Below, one piece after another: positions 1-6,263 of a stretch of 6,883 bases of DNA. Under the pieces are notes generated by a model. That model did no database searches. It was not told the DNA's origin and was given only the letters and a program-made list of their open reading frames with translations. The first letter of the stretch is position 1, and each line of letters begins with the position of its first letter. The DNA comes from Bacillota bacterium (GTDB lineage Bacteria; Bacillota; UBA4882; UBA8346): the NCBI GenBank assembly GCA_028282485.1, contig JANQHU010000021.1:1-6883 (forward strand), given 5' to 3'. The position numbers and the translations under genes were made by a program.

Positions 1-114
1 ACCAAGGCGATTTTGAGAAAAAAAAGTTAAAGGTAAGTTAAGAAGATACTGATCGGTTATTATCAGTATCTTCTTAACTTACCTTTAACTTTTTTTTCTC
101 AAAATCGCCTTGGT
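1..114. repeat. Perfect 53-bp inverted repeat at the window edge, probable fold-back artefact
   Basis: Bases 1-53 are the exact reverse complement of bases 62-114 (every position i pairs with 115-i), with an 8-base loop at 54-61. The right arm is coding sequence: in the frame of the exporter it gives YQYLLNLPLTFF followed by RLGEI, a conserved stretch in bacteriocin ABC transporters. Read in the same frame, the left arm has stops at 28-30 and 34-36 and no family resemblance. The arm begins exactly at base 1. This fits a contig-end fold-back (template switching during amplification or a chimeric read) better than a natural cruciform or terminator. The loop itself still reads as coding (GYY), so genuine sequence probably resumes at about base 54. 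Confidence 0.95.
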
Positions 115-1500
115 GAAATTCTTAATTCCTTTATAAATATTACTAAAATCGAAACCATTATTTCTGAATCCGTTTTAGTGTTAACTTTTGATCTGGTCTT
201 TTTAACCTTAGGAATCATTACTTTGTCCACCCAAAATTTCTTGTTTTTGAGCATTACTATTAGTTTTTTACTTCTAAATGCCTTAATTAGCTGGTTTACC
301 GCAAAGCCAGTTAACAAACTTCTGCAAAAAACTAATAGGGAATCGGCGGCAACTTTGGCTCATCTTGCTGAAACCTTAAATAATATTGAAACTATCAAAA
401 TCTATAATGAAGAAAAGGCCACTGCCCTTAAAGGCGAAAAAACTATTGTCCGACTAATCAGGAGTAAATTCACCTCCAAACTGCTAATTAATATGAGCAA
501 AATTAGCAGTGAGCTTATTGCTACTCTTTGCCTGATCTTACTACTATGGCTTGGTACCCTGAATATCCTCGCCAATCAACTAACTCTCGGCCAATTATTA
601 ACTATGAGCCTCCTCATTAGTTATCTCTTTGAGCCAATCAAAAATCTCCTCCAAATCCAACCTCTTTTACAAATAGTAAAAATAACTTTGCATAATTTAA
701 ATACCACTATGGAAGAAAATATGGAAAAAAACTCTCTTAATCACGAAAATTTTTATTTCCCCCAGCTAAAAGGAATTGTCGAGTTCAAAAATATTTCTTT
801 TAACTATCCTAGTAAAACTGGGGTACTTAAAGATATTAATCTTTTTGTGAACCCGGGAGAAAAAATTGCTCTAATCGGCCCCAGTGGTTCCGGTAAAAGT
901 AGTTTAGCTAAATTACTAATTAACTATCATTCTCCAGAAACCGGAGATATCCTAATCAACGGCTATAATATTAACGATCTGAACACTCAGGCTTTAAGGG
1001 AAAAAATTATCTATATATCTGCACAACAATCTTTATTTAAGGGTACCATCATCGAAAATTTATCCGCGGGAAACTCTCTGATTTCTATGGAAGAAATAAT
1101 TGATGCCGCCAAAATTACTAAAGCTCACGATTTTATCAATAAACTTCCGGAACGCTATAATACCTTAATTGAAGATAATTGCTCTAATTTAGCAAGAGGC
1201 GAACGCCAACAATTAGTCATCACCAGAGCGCTCCTGAAAAAGCCCCAGATCCTTATTTTTGATGAGGCTACCAATAGCCTAGATGCCATTACCGAAAAAT
1301 TACTCTATCAAAATATTAACCACTATTTTCGTGATCTTATTTTCATAATCATCACTCATCGTTTAAATACTGTGATCAATTGCGATCGCATTTATGTCTT
1401 AGAGCAGGGTAGAATAATTGAGTCTGGTACCCACAAATATTTGATGGAACAGCGGCATAAATACTATGATCTATGGAAGAACCAACTGCCTAGTTTTTAG
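55..1500 (+). CDS. Bacteriocin/peptide ABC exporter (ComA/LagD type), 5'-truncated
   Basis: This is the C-terminal part (about 481 residues) of an ABC exporter with fused membrane and ATPase domains. Such exporters move double-glycine-leader peptides across the cytoplasmic membrane, usually after cleavage by an N-terminal C39 peptidase; that region and the first TM helices are missing here. The reading frame stays open upstream of GTG 178, and the residues from base 55 (GYYQYLL, LPLTFF, RLGEI) match the conserved cytoplasmic loop of the family, so 178 is an internal codon. About four TM helices are visible at 178-300 and 515-660. The ATPase has Walker A GPSGSGKSS (877-903), Walker B ILIFDEA (1252-1269), a D-loop NSLD and an H-loop histidine at 1357. 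Oddly, the signature reads LARGERQ (1189-1209) instead of LSGGQRQ, and alanine (1021-1023) sits where the Q-loop glutamine is expected. The HlyD-like partner follows at once. The family is clear; the peptidase domain is inferred, and a multidrug or lipid exporter is less likely. Confidence 0.85.
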   Translation, partial: GYYQYLLNLPLTFFSQNRLGEILNSFINITKIETIISESVLVLTFDLVFLTLGIITLSTQNFLFLSITISFLLLNALISWFTAKPVNKLLQKTNRESAATLAHLAETLNNIETIKIYNEEKATALKGEKTIVRLIRSKFTSKLLINMSKISSELIATLCLILLLWLGTLNILANQLTLGQLLTMSLLISYLFEPIKNLLQIQPLLQIVKITLHNLNTTMEENMEKNSLNHENFYFPQLKGIVEFKNISFNYPSKTGVLKDINLFVNPGEKIALIGPSGSGKSSLAKLLINYHSPETGDILINGYNINDLNTQALREKIIYISAQQSLFKGTIIENLSAGNSLISMEEIIDAAKITKAHDFINKLPERYNTLIEDNCSNLARGERQQLVITRALLKKPQILIFDEATNSLDAITEKLLYQNINHYFRDLIFIIITHRLNTVINCDRIYVLEQGRIIESGTHKYLMEQRHKYYDLWKNQLPSF

Positions 1501-1507
1501 AGAGGAG
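1501..1507 (+). promoter_or_regulatory. Ribosome binding site of the HlyD-like gene
   Basis: AGAGGAG begins on the base after the exporter's TAG stop and lies 8 bases before TTG 1516. It supports that non-ATG start, and the tight spacing suggests the two genes are translated from one transcript. Confidence 0.75.
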
Positions 1508-1515
1508 CAAACACT

Positions 1516-2685
1516 TTGCTAAACCCCCCCTTCTATAATACCAGAAATAATGATAGCCATGAATTGCAAGCAGCTACTCCTAATCCCTTAATTGTTAACT
1601 CCCTTTATTTGTTAATGGGAGTATTGGGATTCTTATTACTAATGTTATGTTTTATAGAGATCGAGCTACCCTTAAAGACTACTGGAATAGTTAAGCCAAA
1701 TGATGCAAGTAGTCTTATTATAAATAAGATCTCTGGCAAAGTTACCAACGTTTTTATTAAAAATGGCCAAAAAGTACGTCAAGGAGAAGTTCTCTATACA
1801 CTCGCAAATAATTCTTATGATCAGAAAAAAATCGCTGCCTCCGATGAATTAAGAAAAATTGAGGATCATATAAAGAACCTCCGCATATTAGAAGAATGTA
1901 TCACTGAATCCATTAATCCTGAAGAAAGCCAAAAACTATTTTTAGAAGAGAATGGCCATGAATATTACTACCGTTATTTAGATTATGTAACAAAGACTAA
2001 AAAGTTAGCCAACCAATTAAAACAAAAAAAAGTAGATTACTATTCTTTAGCCGCTCTCTACAAAAAAGGGGCTATTGCCCGGGAGAAAATAATAGCTGCT
2101 CAAGAAGCATTAAATTCTCTTCAATTAGACTTAAAAATTTTTCAAAACAAAACTCTTATTGATATTCAAAATGACCTTACTCAAAAAGAAGAAGTTATTG
2201 CCGAACTCCAGAATCAAATCGAAAACGTTAATTTAAACATTAAAGCTTCTTCCGTTAATGCCCCCAATAACGGTATTATTAGAATAATTACGCCACTCAA
2301 AAATGGAGCTCTTTTACAAAACGGTGTCGCGATCGCTTCGATCTTACCGGAAGATAAAGATCCTTTTGTTGTGCAGCTTCGCATTCCCAACAGCTACTCT
2401 TCCCGTATCAAAAAACACCAATCCGTTAAATACCGTTTTTTTCTTTCCCCCTCTAAAAACTACCATGAACTAACCGGAAAAATCACTGAAATCAAGTTTA
2501 ATCAAAAGCAAACCACCAAAACCCGTGATGGTTTCTCTCTAGTTCAGGCTAGCATTGAAGCTCCTGCTTTAACTAATGCCAAAATTGATACCGCTTTAAT
2601 TAAGGAAAATACTCCTTGTGAAGTATTCCTTATTGCCGAAACTAAAAAATTGTTTTTTTACATTTTAGATAAGCTAACTTTTTAA
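1516..2685 (+). CDS. HlyD-family secretion accessory protein (membrane fusion protein)
   Basis: This 389-residue protein is the likely partner of the upstream ABC exporter. In Gram-positive peptide exporters such proteins (ComB/LcnD type) are anchored in the membrane and help carry the peptide outward. It has a short cytoplasmic N-terminus, one TM helix at residues 29-48 and then a lipoyl-like half-motif at 72-96 (GKVTNVFIKNGQKVRQGEVL). A charged, predicted coiled-coil hairpin spans about 105-245. The second lipoyl half (VNAPNNGIIRI) and a beta-barrel-like C-terminal region follow. The length suits the family. The TTG start is chosen because a Shine-Dalgarno lies 8 bases upstream and the TM helix then sits where expected. 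The gene is 15 bases from the exporter stop, so the pair is an operon. It lacks the SPEQLDQL-type N-terminus I associate with NHLM-system HlyD proteins, so a ComB/LcnD-like assignment is preferred; this is a judgement by eye. The substrate is unknown. Confidence 0.82.
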   Translation: MLNPPFYNTRNNDSHELQAATPNPLIVNSLYLLMGVLGFLLLMLCFIEIELPLKTTGIVKPNDASSLIINKISGKVTNVFIKNGQKVRQGEVLYTLANNSYDQKKIAASDELRKIEDHIKNLRILEECITESINPEESQKLFLEENGHEYYYRYLDYVTKTKKLANQLKQKKVDYYSLAALYKKGAIAREKIIAAQEALNSLQLDLKIFQNKTLIDIQNDLTQKEEVIAELQNQIENVNLNIKASSVNAPNNGIIRIITPLKNGALLQNGVAIASILPEDKDPFVVQLRIPNSYSSRIKKHQSVKYRFFLSPSKNYHELTGKITEIKFNQKQTTKTRDGFSLVQASIEAPALTNAKIDTALIKENTPCEVFLIAETKKLFFYILDKLTF

Positions 2686-2702
2686 AAAAGGCCTTAGTAT
2701 TA

Positions 2703-2731
2703 TTGTAATTATTGTAGTAAATTGATATAAT
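2703..2731 (+). promoter_or_regulatory. Sigma-A-type promoter of the toxin-antitoxin operon
   Basis: TTGTAA (2703-2708) and a perfect TATAAT (2726-2731) are separated by 17 bases, upstream of the antitoxin Shine-Dalgarno. Transcription would begin near 2738, giving a very short leader. The promoter means the pair need not depend on read-through from the export operon. Confidence 0.65.
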
Positions 2732-2738
2732 AATTACA
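2704..2738. promoter_or_regulatory. Inverted repeat, probable operator of the toxin-antitoxin operon
   Basis: TGTAATTATT (2704-2713) and AATAATTACA (2729-2738) form a perfect 10-bp inverted repeat with a 15-base spacer. The arms overlap the -35 and -10 elements, so a bound protein would block RNA polymerase. Type II antitoxins commonly repress their own operon from such sites. Binding by the ParD-like protein is inferred. Confidence 0.6.
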
Positions 2739-2745
2739 GGAGGTG
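2738..2745 (+). promoter_or_regulatory. Ribosome binding site that decides the antitoxin start
   Basis: AGGAGGTG is a near-perfect Shine-Dalgarno. It is 7 bases before ATG 2753 but only 1 base before the in-frame TTG at 2747, so ATG 2753 is the true start. Confidence 0.85.
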
Positions 2746-2752
2746 CTTGCAA

Positions 2753-2962
2753 ATGAGTATAGCCATTCGTATTGATAAAGACCTTTATGATGAAGCCAAA
2801 CAAAGTGCTGCGGCTGAATTTCGTACACCACCTTTACAAATAACTTATTGGGCCAAAATTGGTAAAACCGCTTTAGAAAACCCTGACTTACCAATTGAAT
2901 TCATTCGGGATGTCTTAGTTGCAAAAATGCAAAAGTCAGAAAATTTTGAGTTTATGGAATGA
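2753..2962 (+). CDS. ParD-like antitoxin of a type II toxin-antitoxin pair
   Basis: A 69-residue protein that should neutralise the toxin encoded just downstream and repress the operon. The N-terminus (MSIAIRIDKDLYDEAK) looks like the beta strand and first helix of a ribbon-helix-helix DNA-binding fold. It continues with RTPPLQITYWAKIGKTALENPDLP, the hallmark stretch of the ParD-like antitoxin family (Pfam ParD_like), followed by a helix (IEFIRDVLVAKMQ) and a short acidic tail that probably contacts the toxin. ATG 2753 is preferred over the in-frame TTG 2747 because of the Shine-Dalgarno spacing. The stop overlaps the toxin start (ATGA), as usual for translationally coupled pairs. Expression is probably from the promoter and operator immediately upstream. 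Confidence 0.85.
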   Translation: MSIAIRIDKDLYDEAKQSAAAEFRTPPLQITYWAKIGKTALENPDLPIEFIRDVLVAKMQKSENFEFME

Positions 2963-3237
2963 AAATTCTTCAAAAACCTAGTTTCAAACGGATTTATAAA
3001 AAGCTTTATAATAATCAACTTTCTCAAGTAAATCTTGCGATTAAAGTAATTATCGCTAATCCGGAAATTGGTGAAGAAAAAAAAGGGGACTTAGCTAAGA
3101 TTCGAGTATATAAATTTCAAGTACAAAATCAACACTATCTACTTGCTTATCTAGTTGATGACCTTAGTGAAGAGTTAACACTTTTAGCATTAGGGGTTCA
3201 TGAGAACTTTTATCGTGACTTAAAAAAAACCCTATAA
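2959..3237 (+). CDS. RelE/ParE-family toxin of a type II toxin-antitoxin pair
   Basis: A 92-residue protein of the RelE/ParE superfamily. Visible family features are two N-terminal helices (FKRIYKKLYNNQLSQVNLAIKVI), then GEEKKGDLAKIRVYKF leading into the central sheet, and the C-terminal LLALGVHENFYRDLKK, a typical ending for this group. Members act either as ribosome-dependent mRNA interferases or as gyrase poisons; the sequence alone does not show which. The start ATG overlaps the antitoxin stop by four bases, so translation is coupled. The gene appears intact and full length. It converges on the MFS gene, and the two coding regions overlap by 6 bp (3232-3237), leaving no room for a terminator between them. 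Confidence 0.87.
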   Translation: MKILQKPSFKRIYKKLYNNQLSQVNLAIKVIIANPEIGEEKKGDLAKIRVYKFQVQNQHYLLAYLVDDLSEELTLLALGVHENFYRDLKKTL

Positions 3238-3260
3238 ATGAGTTCGCTGCTCGCGAAACT
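3222..3260 (-). terminator. Weak candidate terminator at the end of the MFS gene
   Basis: An imperfect hairpin (AGTTCGC 3241-3247 with GCGAAACT 3253-3260, one bulged base) lies in the last MFS codons. On the minus strand it is followed, after about 11 bases, by a run of eight T (3229-3222). The gap is longer than usual, so this is only a candidate. Confidence 0.25.
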
Positions 3261-4518
3261 GCTGAAAATAGCGATTTTTGAATGCCAACAAACTAATTAG
3301 TAAAATTAACAAAACGGAGATGACTATCACCCAGAGCCAATCGCTGCTTTCTAATAATTGGCCGTAAACCAAGACCCCCAAAGGCACGGCCAACATTAAT
3401 CCGGCTTGGGCGACACCGAGAACTCTGGCTCGAATGTTTTCCGGAATTTGTAACTGAAAGTAAGTAAACGCTGGTATTGTTTGTAGAGCCCCTAAGATTC
3501 CCATCAAAAAGAGTACTCCCAGATAAATCATTGTCTGCATCCAGGTGGTGGGATCAGCAATAGCCAAGAGCCGCGGAAAAATCCAGAATAAGATCAACAG
3601 CGCTTCCAGCTGCATAAACAGAAAATACTTTTTTAATAACGACTCGACCCCTTTTTGGGTAGAAACATAGACCGCTCCTAAAATTCCTCCTACCGCTAGG
3701 CTTCCTTCGATTAGTGATAATTGTAATGGAGAGACTTTAATAATTTGATAGCTAATATAAGGTAATACTAGAGCGAGCATGGCGACAAACACAAAATTCG
3801 TTAAAGCCGAAATTACTAGAAAAAAAAGCAGTAACTTTTCCTGACGAATATAACGAACTGATAACTGCAAATCAGACCCATACTTACCTAAGAAAGACTC
3901 CTTTGCCCTGCTTACTCTTTTAGTTGAATTGATACCTAAAAATATTTCTGAGATTCCAGAGAGTAAAAAACTGGCTCCATCTAGATAGAGCATCATTTCC
4001 ACTCCCAAGGATTTATAGACAAGCGCCCCGCTGATGGGCCCTAAGATGCCAATGAGCGCAGTGATTGCCTGAAAAATGGAATTAACATGGGTCGTCTTTT
4101 CCGGACTCACCAACTCCGGAATTGAGGCATTCATAGCCAAACCTAAAGCCGCCTGCAAAATGGTGATTAAAGCACAGTAAATTAAAATTACCATAATATT
4201 TTCCGGATCCCTCTGAAAAACCAGGAGAAAAGCAAATACTAAGATCCCGCTGCAAAGGTCGGCTCCCACAATTAGTTTTTTCTTATTATGCCGATCAATG
4301 TAGCTCCCGGCCAAAAGATTGACTAAAATACCAAACAAAATACTACAATTTAAAAACCAGGCAAAAGTAGTAGCCGAACCAGTGAGATCCAAAATATATA
4401 AACTTAACCCAAACCGGAAAACCGCTGAACCTAGCTCGGAAACAATTCGACCACTAATTAAAATCCAATAGTTTAATTGATAATTAGTTGGTTTGGCTTC
4501 GTGACTGCTTGGAAACAT
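3232..4518 (-). CDS. MFS transporter, drug-efflux type (MFS_3/DHA3-like)
   Basis: A 428-residue permease of the major facilitator superfamily with about 12 hydrophobic TM segments in two halves. The loop between TM2 and TM3 carries the family motif A, GSYIDRHNKKKL (residues 71-82). The stretch ASIPELVSPEKTTHVNSIFQ (131-150) followed by LGPISGALVY (159-168), and later IPENIRARVLGVAQAG (358-373), resemble the macrolide-efflux/EntS-like branch. Such proteins expel drugs or siderophores using the proton gradient; the substrate cannot be read from the sequence. ATG 4518 is the only reasonable start, since TM1 begins about 17 residues later. Its Shine-Dalgarno (GAGAAAG, 4535-4529) is weak and 10 bases away. 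The gene has its own likely promoter near 4610-4637 and meets the toxin gene tail to tail. It might give self-protection to a peptide producer, but the opposite strand and the intervening toxin-antitoxin pair argue against a direct link. Confidence 0.85.
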   Translation of the reverse strand: MFPSSHEAKPTNYQLNYWILISGRIVSELGSAVFRFGLSLYILDLTGSATTFAWFLNCSILFGILVNLLAGSYIDRHNKKKLIVGADLCSGILVFAFLLVFQRDPENIMVILIYCALITILQAALGLAMNASIPELVSPEKTTHVNSIFQAITALIGILGPISGALVYKSLGVEMMLYLDGASFLLSGISEIFLGINSTKRVSRAKESFLGKYGSDLQLSVRYIRQEKLLLFFLVISALTNFVFVAMLALVLPYISYQIIKVSPLQLSLIEGSLAVGGILGAVYVSTQKGVESLLKKYFLFMQLEALLILFWIFPRLLAIADPTTWMQTMIYLGVLFLMGILGALQTIPAFTYFQLQIPENIRARVLGVAQAGLMLAVPLGVLVYGQLLESSDWLWVIVISVLLILLISLLAFKNRYFQQFREQRTHL

Positions 4519-4534
4519 TTAAAAAACACTTTCT

Positions 4535-4658
4535 CAAATAATAATTTAACTTCGCTAATTGTTCTACAAAACAATAAATCCTTGAATAACATGTCCATAA
4601 TATAGGTTCATCATAGCCTATTATTATTAAATAACAATTAAGACTGAATTATTATTTG
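4535..4658. repeat. AT-rich 12-bp inverted repeat enclosing the MFS leader
   Basis: CAAATAATAATT (4535-4546) is the exact reverse complement of AATTATTATTTG (4647-4658). The repeat brackets about 100 bases that hold the probable MFS promoter and a small inner hairpin (ATTGTT 4558-4563 with AACAAT 4570-4575). I see no target-site duplication. In sequence this AT-rich, chance is a real possibility. Confidence 0.4.
4610..4637 (-). promoter_or_regulatory. Probable promoter of the MFS gene
   Basis: On the minus strand TTGTTA (4637-4632) and TATGAT (4615-4610) are 16 bases apart, each close to the sigma-A consensus. Transcription would start near 4603, giving a leader of about 85 bases before ATG 4518. 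Confidence 0.45.
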
Positions 4659-4674
4659 ATATAATAAAAGCTTT

Positions 4675-4735
4675 AAAAATTAAAAGAGCAACCTTTTTCT
4701 GTTGTTTCATAAAAAACAAAGAATAGCTGTTGCTC
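4675..4735 (-). terminator. Probable terminator of the diguanylate cyclase gene
   Basis: Two nested stems share one axis of symmetry: GAGCAAC 4686-4692 with GTTGCTC 4729-4735, and TTGTTT 4702-4707 with AAACAA 4714-4719, with a poorly paired section between them. On the minus strand the outer stem runs into TTTTAATTTTT (4685-4675). The place, about 40 bases after the cyclase stop, fits an intrinsic terminator, though the interrupted stem makes it weaker than the tyrS one. Confidence 0.5.
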
Positions 4736-4775
4736 CATAAATTTAAAGTTAAATTAAAGATCCTTCGGGTTTTCC

Positions 4776-6188
4776 TTAGCCAGCTCCCTGTTGCTCATTA
4801 AGTTGGGGTTGACTCTTTTTGGCCACACAAACCTTATTTCGTCCGGTTTCTTTGGCCTGGTAGAGGGCATCATCAGCTAATTGCATTAAGCCTTCGTAAT
4901 TATCGGTAATTAAAGGATAATTAGCAATGCCGGCGCTGGCGGTTACCGAAATCTGCATTCCTTCCACCGTGGTAAAAGGATATTCATTAATCTGCCAACG
5001 AATCGACTGAGCCAGATTGAAGGCACTGTCTTGGGGAACCTCCGGAAGTAAGATGACGAATTCTTCACCACCATAACGTGCCAGAATCCCCGTAGGAAGA
5101 ATTTTTTGGACAATGGCGGTAAAAGTTTTTAAAACCAGATCCCCGGTTAAGTGCCCGTACCGATCGTTAATGGACTTAAAATGATCCAGATCCCATAAAA
5201 TTACCGTAACTGTATTAGGACGATTGGCAAAAAGCTCCATCATATAATTCATTAAATACATCCGGTTGTAGACTCCGGTTAATCCGTCATGAATGGCCAT
5301 ATGCTTCATTTTAATATATAAGTAAGAGTTTTCCACGGAAAGACTTAATTCTTGGGCAATATTTCGCGCAAATTCCGTTAATTCTCGACTGATGCCATCC
5401 GCTTGTTCGTGCTCAATAACCAAGGTTCCTAAATTATTATTTCTTCCTGTTAAAGGGATCACCAGAATACTTCGGATATTCTGTTTTAAAATTTCCGCTA
5501 ATTCCTGGGGGCTAAAATCCCGCTCGGTGAAAACTTGTTTTTCCAGGCAAGCCCGCACAATAATATTATCACTTTGTAAAGAAATCTCTTTTAAAACCAC
5601 CCGACCTCCGGAGCTCGCCCGGGGAACCAGATTTTCCATTTCATCATCAACCATATAGATGGTACAGCGTTTACTACCAAAGACCCCTATAATAATGTCC
5701 GAAGTCTTTTTAAGTAGTTGGTCAATATCTAACTCCCGACTAATTTCTTCTAAAATTAACTGTAAGGTGTAGGACTGGGCATACTTTTCTTCTAAATCCA
5801 TTTTGGAATATTGAATTTTTCGATAATTACTCTCCAACTCACTCAACTGAGCATTTTGTTTACTAAAGGCATCCCAAATTAATTTTTTTAACTGGCCTAA
5901 CTCATCGTTACCAATGCTAATATAAGGTAACTGGCCAAACTCTCCCGTTGCTTGGGCTTTTACAATACTCTGGACTTCATGTTTTAGATGTTTAACTTTT
6001 TTGGCAATACTTTGATAAGCCCAATACCCTACTCCCAAAGCAACGCCAACCTCTAGCAAAAATAATTTACCGAAGGTAAATAATCCCTCTTCAGGGCCCA
6101 TTAGTTCCAAGCAAACTAGTAAAAAGCCTAGTAAAGGCATGAAGCTAATAATGATGATATACAAATAAAATCGGGTTCGTAGCTTCAT
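4776..6188 (-). CDS. Membrane-bound diguanylate cyclase (TM-HAMP-GAF-GGDEF)
   Basis: A 470-residue signalling enzyme predicted to make cyclic di-GMP from two GTP at the inner face of the membrane. Two TM helices (about 6-28 and 39-58) enclose only a very short outer loop, so it has no real external sensor. A HAMP-like linker ending in NDELGQL (94-100) and a coiled coil (110-140) follow. Next comes a GAF domain (about 145-290, with VIPLTGRNNNLGTLVIEH) for a small ligand or partner. The catalytic domain (about 297-455) shows DGLTGVYNR (301-309), DLDHFKSIND (333-342, metal-binding aspartate) and the active-site GGEEF (373-377). The usual inhibitory RxxD before GGEEF is replaced by LPTG, so product inhibition through that site is unlikely. 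ATG 6188 has an excellent AGGAGG 7 bases upstream. A strong terminator after tyrS and a probable terminator downstream make it a likely single-gene unit. Activity is predicted from the intact motif. Confidence 0.9.
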   Translation of the reverse strand: MKLRTRFYLYIIIISFMPLLGFLLVCLELMGPEEGLFTFGKLFLLEVGVALGVGYWAYQSIAKKVKHLKHEVQSIVKAQATGEFGQLPYISIGNDELGQLKKLIWDAFSKQNAQLSELESNYRKIQYSKMDLEEKYAQSYTLQLILEEISRELDIDQLLKKTSDIIIGVFGSKRCTIYMVDDEMENLVPRASSGGRVVLKEISLQSDNIIVRACLEKQVFTERDFSPQELAEILKQNIRSILVIPLTGRNNNLGTLVIEHEQADGISRELTEFARNIAQELSLSVENSYLYIKMKHMAIHDGLTGVYNRMYLMNYMMELFANRPNTVTVILWDLDHFKSINDRYGHLTGDLVLKTFTAIVQKILPTGILARYGGEEFVILLPEVPQDSAFNLAQSIRWQINEYPFTTVEGMQISVTASAGIANYPLITDNYEGLMQLADDALYQAKETGRNKVCVAKKSQPQLNEQQGAG

Positions 6189-6193
6189 TACTT

Positions 6194-6201
6194 CTCCTCC
6201 T
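6194..6201 (-). promoter_or_regulatory. Ribosome binding site of the diguanylate cyclase gene
   Basis: On the minus strand AGGAGGAG lies 5 bases before ATG 6188 (its AGGAGG core 7 bases before). This fixes the start and implies efficient translation. Confidence 0.8.
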
Positions 6202-6263
6202 CATATTCTGATTATCGGTTGCTCTTTCCAATAACTTAATAAAGAGAAAGGTATTTTTCTATA

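Noticed and set aside
1..114. Long hairpin as a natural terminator, cruciform or phase-variable element
   Set aside because: One arm is conserved protein-coding sequence, the other begins exactly at the window edge, and no site-specific recombinase or boundary sequence is visible.
178..180. GTG as the start codon of the ABC exporter
   Set aside because: The frame is open and family-conserved upstream to about base 55, there is no Shine-Dalgarno before 178, and starting there would remove conserved residues. It is an internal valine codon.
2686..2702. Terminator after the HlyD-like gene (AAGGCCTT palindrome)
   Set aside because: The symmetric part is only eight bases with no loop and no following T run; read-through into the toxin-antitoxin operon cannot be ruled out.
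4473..4598. A 41-codon minus-strand reading frame (begins MDMLFKDLLF) running from the MFS leader into the MFS gene in another frame
   Set aside because: No Shine-Dalgarno, no recognisable protein features, and the latter part is out-of-frame MFS coding sequence. An upstream regulatory ORF cannot be excluded but is unsupported.
5392..5658. Plus-strand reading frame of 88 codons opposite the cyclase GAF region
   Set aside because: It is fully antisense to a well-supported gene, lacks a ribosome binding site and has no recognisable protein features.
3751..5930. 15-base direct repeat GCTAATATAAGGTAA at 3751-3765 and 5916-5930
   Set aside because: Both copies encode Leu-Pro-Tyr-Ile-Ser in the same codons within unrelated proteins (MFS and cyclase). 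This is best explained by chance and shared codon use, not by a mobile repeat.
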